Made by a program: the position numbers and the translations under genes. Below are positions 60,373 to 64,000 of a DNA stretch of 64,000 bases, piece after piece. The notes beneath the pieces are model-generated. The model saw only the letters and a program-made list of their open reading frames with translations. It searched no databases and was not told the DNA's origin. Each line of letters starts with the position of its first letter. Within the stretch, counting starts at the first letter, position 1. This DNA comes from Styela clava (taxonomy: Eukaryota; Chordata; Ascidiacea; Stolidobranchia; Styelidae): NCBI RefSeq assembly GCF_964204865.1, contig NC_135259.1, forward strand, positions 6,272,974 through 6,336,973, in the 5' to 3' direction.

Positions 60373-63345
60373 AAAGGCGAAAGATTTATGCGAAAAATGA
60401 ACAGAAGCCTGAGTAACTAAAGAGCCTTCATAAAGAACTATCAAGTGGATTGTTCGGCTCCAGATTGTGATTTTTATCCGCGCGCTTGTTTTCACATTAA
60501 TTTATTTCTTTTGAGAATATGTCGATTTCATTGGTTGTCTCATGTTTACTAAAACATTTTTGTTATTATTATCCATTTTCTAATAACTCAAAGTTAATTG
60601 AAAACTGAACAGTTCTCCCGTAAAGTCGTGGTGTTCATGGTCTAATAATTCATAAAAGAATAAAAGTTGTGAACACAAATTAGCATTCAACAGACCTTTC
60701 TGATCTAGAGTATAAGTAAATTATGAACCCAGTACATGATGAGCTTTGACAATCGCAAAGACTCATTGTATGCTCCTCTGCACGGAAATCTTTAGTGAAA
60801 GGCGAAAGATTTACGCGAAAAATGAAGTGAGGCATTTTTATTATTATTATCCATTTTCTAATAACTCAAAGTTAATTGAAAACTGAATAGTTCTCCCGTA
60901 AAGTCGTGGTGTTCCAGGTCTATTAATTCATAAAAGAATAAAATTTGTGAACACAAATTAGCATTCAACAGACCTTTCTGATCTAGGGTATAAGTAAATC
61001 ATGAACCAAGTACATGAGGGGCTTTAAAAATTGCAAAGACTCATTGTATGCTCTTCTCCACTGAAATCTTTAGTGAAAGTCGAAAGATTTATGCGAAAAA
61101 TGAAGAGAAGCCTGAGTAACTAAAGAGAACTAAAGAGCCTTCGTAAAGAACTATTAAGTGGATTGTTAGGCTCCAGATTGTGATTTTTATCCGCACGCTT
61201 GTTTTCACGTTAATTCATTTCTTTTGAGAATATTTCGATTTCATTGGTTGTCTTATGTTTACTAAAACATTTTTTTTTATTATTATCCATTTTCTAATAA
61301 CTCAAAGTTAATTGAAAACTGAACAGTTCTCCCGTAAAGTCGTGGTGTTCATGGTCTAATAATTCATAAAAGAATAAAAGTTGTGAACACCAATTAGCAT
61401 CCAACAGACCTTTCTGATCTAGAGTATAAATAAATCATGAACCCAGTACATGCTGGGCTTTAAAAATCGCAAAGACTCATTGTATGCTCCTCTACACGGA
61501 AATCTTTAGTAAAAGGCGAAAGATTCATGCGAAAAATGAAGAGAAGCCTGAGTAACTCGAGAGCGATCGTAAAGACCAAACAAATGGATTGTTAGGCTCT
61601 AGATTGTGATTTTTATTCGCACGCGTGTTTTCACATTACTTTATTTCTTCTGAGATTAATTCGATTTCATGAATTGCCTTATGTTCAGTAAAATAATTGG
61701 AATTATTATAATGAATTTTCTAATAACTCAAAAGTTAATTGAAAACTGAATAGTTCTCCCCTAAAACTCGTGTTATCCAGGTCTATTTATTCATAAGGGA
61801 ATAGAAGTTTTGAACGCAAATTAGCATCCAACAGACCCATCTGATCTAGAGATTAAGTAAATCATGAACCCAGTACATGATGGGCTTTAAAAATCGCAAA
61901 GACTCATTGTATGCTCCTCTCCACGAAAATCTTCAGTAAAAGGCGAATGATTTACGCGAAAAATGAAGATAAGCCAGAGTAACTAAAGACCTTCGTAAAC
62001 ACCTATCAAGTGGATTGTTCGGCTCCAGATTGTGATTTTTATCCGCGCGCTTGTTTTCACATAAATTTATTTCTTTTGAGAATATTTCGATTTCATTGGT
62101 TGTCTTATGTTTACTAAAACATTTTTTTATTATTATCCATTTTCTAATAACTCAAAGTTAATTGAAAACTGAATAGTTCTCCCGTAAAGTCGTGGTGTTC
62201 CAGGTCTAATAATTCATAAAAGAATAAAAGTTGTGAACACAAATTAGCATACAACAGACCTTCCTGATCTAGAGTATAAGTAAATCATGAACCCAGTACA
62301 AACTGAGCTTTAAAAAGCGCAAAGACTCATTGCATGCTCCTCTCCACGGAAATCTTTAGTAAAAGGCGAAAGATTTGTGCGAAAAATGAAGAGAAGCCTG
62401 AGTAACTAGAGAACCTTCATAAAGACATATCAAGTGGATTTTTAAGCTCCAGATTGTGATTTTTATTCACGCGCTTGTGTTCACATTAGTTTATTTTATT
62501 TTAGATTAACTCTATTTCATTTATTGCCTCATGTTTACTAAAACAATTAGATTTATTATTACTAATTTTCTAATACCTAAATCAAAGTTACTTTAAAACT
62601 GAATAGTTCCCCCCAAAAAGTCGCGGTGTTCCAGGCCTATTAATTCATGAAGGAATAAAAGTTGTGAACACAAATTAGCATTCAACAAACCTTTCTGATC
62701 TTGAGTATATGTAAATCACGAACCCAGTACATACTGGGCTTTAAAAATCGCAAAGACTCATTGTATGCTCCTCTCCACGGAAATCTTTAGTAAAAGGCGA
62801 AAGATTTATGCGAAAAATGAAGAGAAGCCTGAGTAACTGGAGAGCATTCGTAAAATCATATAAAGTGGATTGTTAGGCTCCAGATTGTGATTTTTATCCG
62901 CGCGCTTGTTTTCACATTAATTTATTTCTTCTGAGAATATTTCGATTTTATTGGTTGTCTCATGTTTACTAAAACAGTTATATTTAATATTATCCAGTTT
63001 CTAATAACTGAAAGTTAATTGAAAACTGAATGTTTCTCCCGTAGTCGTGGTGTTCCAGGTCTATTAATTCATAAAAGAATAAAAGTTGTGAACACAAAAT
63101 AGCATTAAACAGACCTTTCTGATCTCATCTCTAACTCAAAGTTAATTGAAAATTGAATAGTTCTCCCGTAAAGTCGTGGTGTTCCAGGTCTATTAATTCA
63201 TAAAAGAATAAAAGTTGTGAACACAAATTAGTATTCAACAGACCTTTCTGATCTAGAGTACAAGTAAATCATGAACCCAGTACATGCTGGGCTTTAAAAA
63301 TCGCAAAGACTCATTGTGTGCTCCTCCCCACGGAAATCTTCAGTA
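60373..63345 (+). repeat. 2973-bp tandem unit, copy 2
   Basis: Near-identical copy of the previous unit, including truncation junctions at about 60831 and 63128 and the divergent monomer at 61603. Only isolated differences were noticed (CTCTACACGG versus CTCTGCACGG at 61491, AAAATCGC versus AAAGTCGC at 63297). Confidence 0.88.
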
Positions 63346-64000
63346 AAAGGCGAAAGATTTATGCGAAAAATGAAGAGAAGCCTGAGTAACTAAAGAGCCT
63401 TCATAAAGAACTATCAAGTGGATTGTTAGGCTCCAGATTGTGATTTTTATCCGCGCGTTTGTTTTCACATTAATTTATTTCTTTTGAAAATATTTCGATT
63501 TCATTGGTTGTCTCATTTTACTAAAATATTTTTTTTTATTATTATCCATTTTCTAATAACTCAAAGTTAATTGAAAACTGATGAGTTCTCCCGTAAAGTC
63601 GTGGTGTTCCAGGTCTATTAATTCATAAAAGAATAAAAGTTGTGAACACAAATTAGCATTCAACAGACCTTTCTGATCTAGAGTATGAGTAAATCATGAA
63701 CCCAGTACATACTTGGCTTTAAAAATCGCAAAGACTCATTGTATGCTCCTCTCCACGGAAATCTTTAGTAAAAGGCGAAAGATTTATGCGAAAAATGAAG
63801 AGAAGCCTGAATAACTAGAGAACCTTCGTAAAGACATATCAAGTGGATTGTTAAGCTCCAGATTGTGATTTTTATTCGCGCGCTTGTGTTCACATTATTT
63901 TATTTTATTTTAACTCTATTTCATTTATTGCCTCATGTTTACTAAAACAATTAGATTTATTATTACTAATATTCTAATACCTAAATCAAAGTTACTTTAA

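Larger units (their letters stand above)
22031..64000 (+). repeat. Satellite array, right arm (about 101 monomers of ~425 bp)
   Basis: This is the same satellite as the left arm, continuing in the same phase and orientation immediately after the transposon and running off the window end. Anchors occur at 22383 (B), 22809 (A), 23207 (B), 23634 (B), 24060 (A), 24458 (B), 24884 (A), 25315 (B), 26148 (B), 26574 (A) and so on to 63437 (B) and 63862 (A). From 26 to 53 kb it is arranged in multi-monomer units of 11-13 monomers. From 54 to 63 kb the monomers are more divergent, B-dominated and include several truncated copies. No protein-coding gene, RNA gene or second transposon was seen. The minus-strand frames at 48389-48604 and 56253-56441 are repeat-derived. 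Confidence 0.97.

Noticed and set aside
1-64000. CRISPR array or bacterial repeat region
   Set aside because: The repeating unit is ~425 bp without unique spacers, there are no cas genes, and an intact hAT transposon lies in the array; the sequence is a eukaryotic satellite.

Overview
The window is eukaryotic heterochromatin-type DNA. Almost all of it (1-20437 and 22031-64000) is one AT-rich tandem satellite with a monomer of about 425 bp, in a single head-to-tail orientation. I placed about 150 full or partial monomers by following one anchor (ATTGTGATTTTTAT followed by CGCGCGCTTG). The array runs off both ends, so its true size exceeds 64 kb. I see no host protein-coding gene, no rRNA or tRNA gene, no CRISPR and nothing prokaryotic. 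Recurrent 62-71-codon open frames are by-products of the repeat. The species cannot be named from sequence; an arthropod or other metazoan is a guess.

The satellite has two main monomer classes that share a common half. Type A (head CGCTTGTGTTCAC, TTTTATTTTAGATTAAC, later CCCCCCAAAAAGTCGCGG) is about 431 bp. Type B (head CGCTTGTTTTCAC, TTTTGAGAATATTTCG, later CTCCCGTAAAGTCGTGG) is about 426 bp. There is also a 19-bp-deleted type A (A') at 11 sites, a rarer third variant (C) at three places, A-to-B chimeras and several truncated monomers. The half from GTGAACACAA through the hairpin AAATCTTT/AAAGATTT to GCCTGAGTAAC is nearly the same in all classes.

The monomers are organised in nested tandem duplications: about 15.68 kb (37 monomers, about 1650-17333, repeated from 17334), 4673 bp (26.08-35.43 kb), 4690 bp (37.14-44.56 kb), 5412 bp (43.75-52.70 kb), 2973 bp (57.40-63.35 kb), 2121 bp (11.67-15.91 kb), 1714 bp (8.60-12.03 kb), 1280 bp (34.69-37.25 kb) and a 425-bp triplication (56.43-57.72 kb). 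Regional composition differs: 1.7-3.8 kb, its copy at 17.4-19.5 kb, and 54-59 kb are mostly B monomers; 8-16 kb and 24-30 kb alternate A and B as dimers of about 855 bp; 57-64 kb holds the most divergent and truncated monomers.

The one non-satellite segment is a 1593-bp DNA transposon at 20438-22030. It has 17-bp terminal inverted repeats (TAGGCTTG ends), an 8-bp target-site duplication ATGTTTAC and subterminal clusters of CGTAA motifs. These are features of a non-autonomous hAT-superfamily element. It interrupts an A' monomer whose uninterrupted paralogue is present at 4744-4751 in the first 15.68-kb unit, so the insertion is most simply younger than that duplication. No transposase is recognisable in it; one 121-codon frame of unknown meaning lies on its minus strand.
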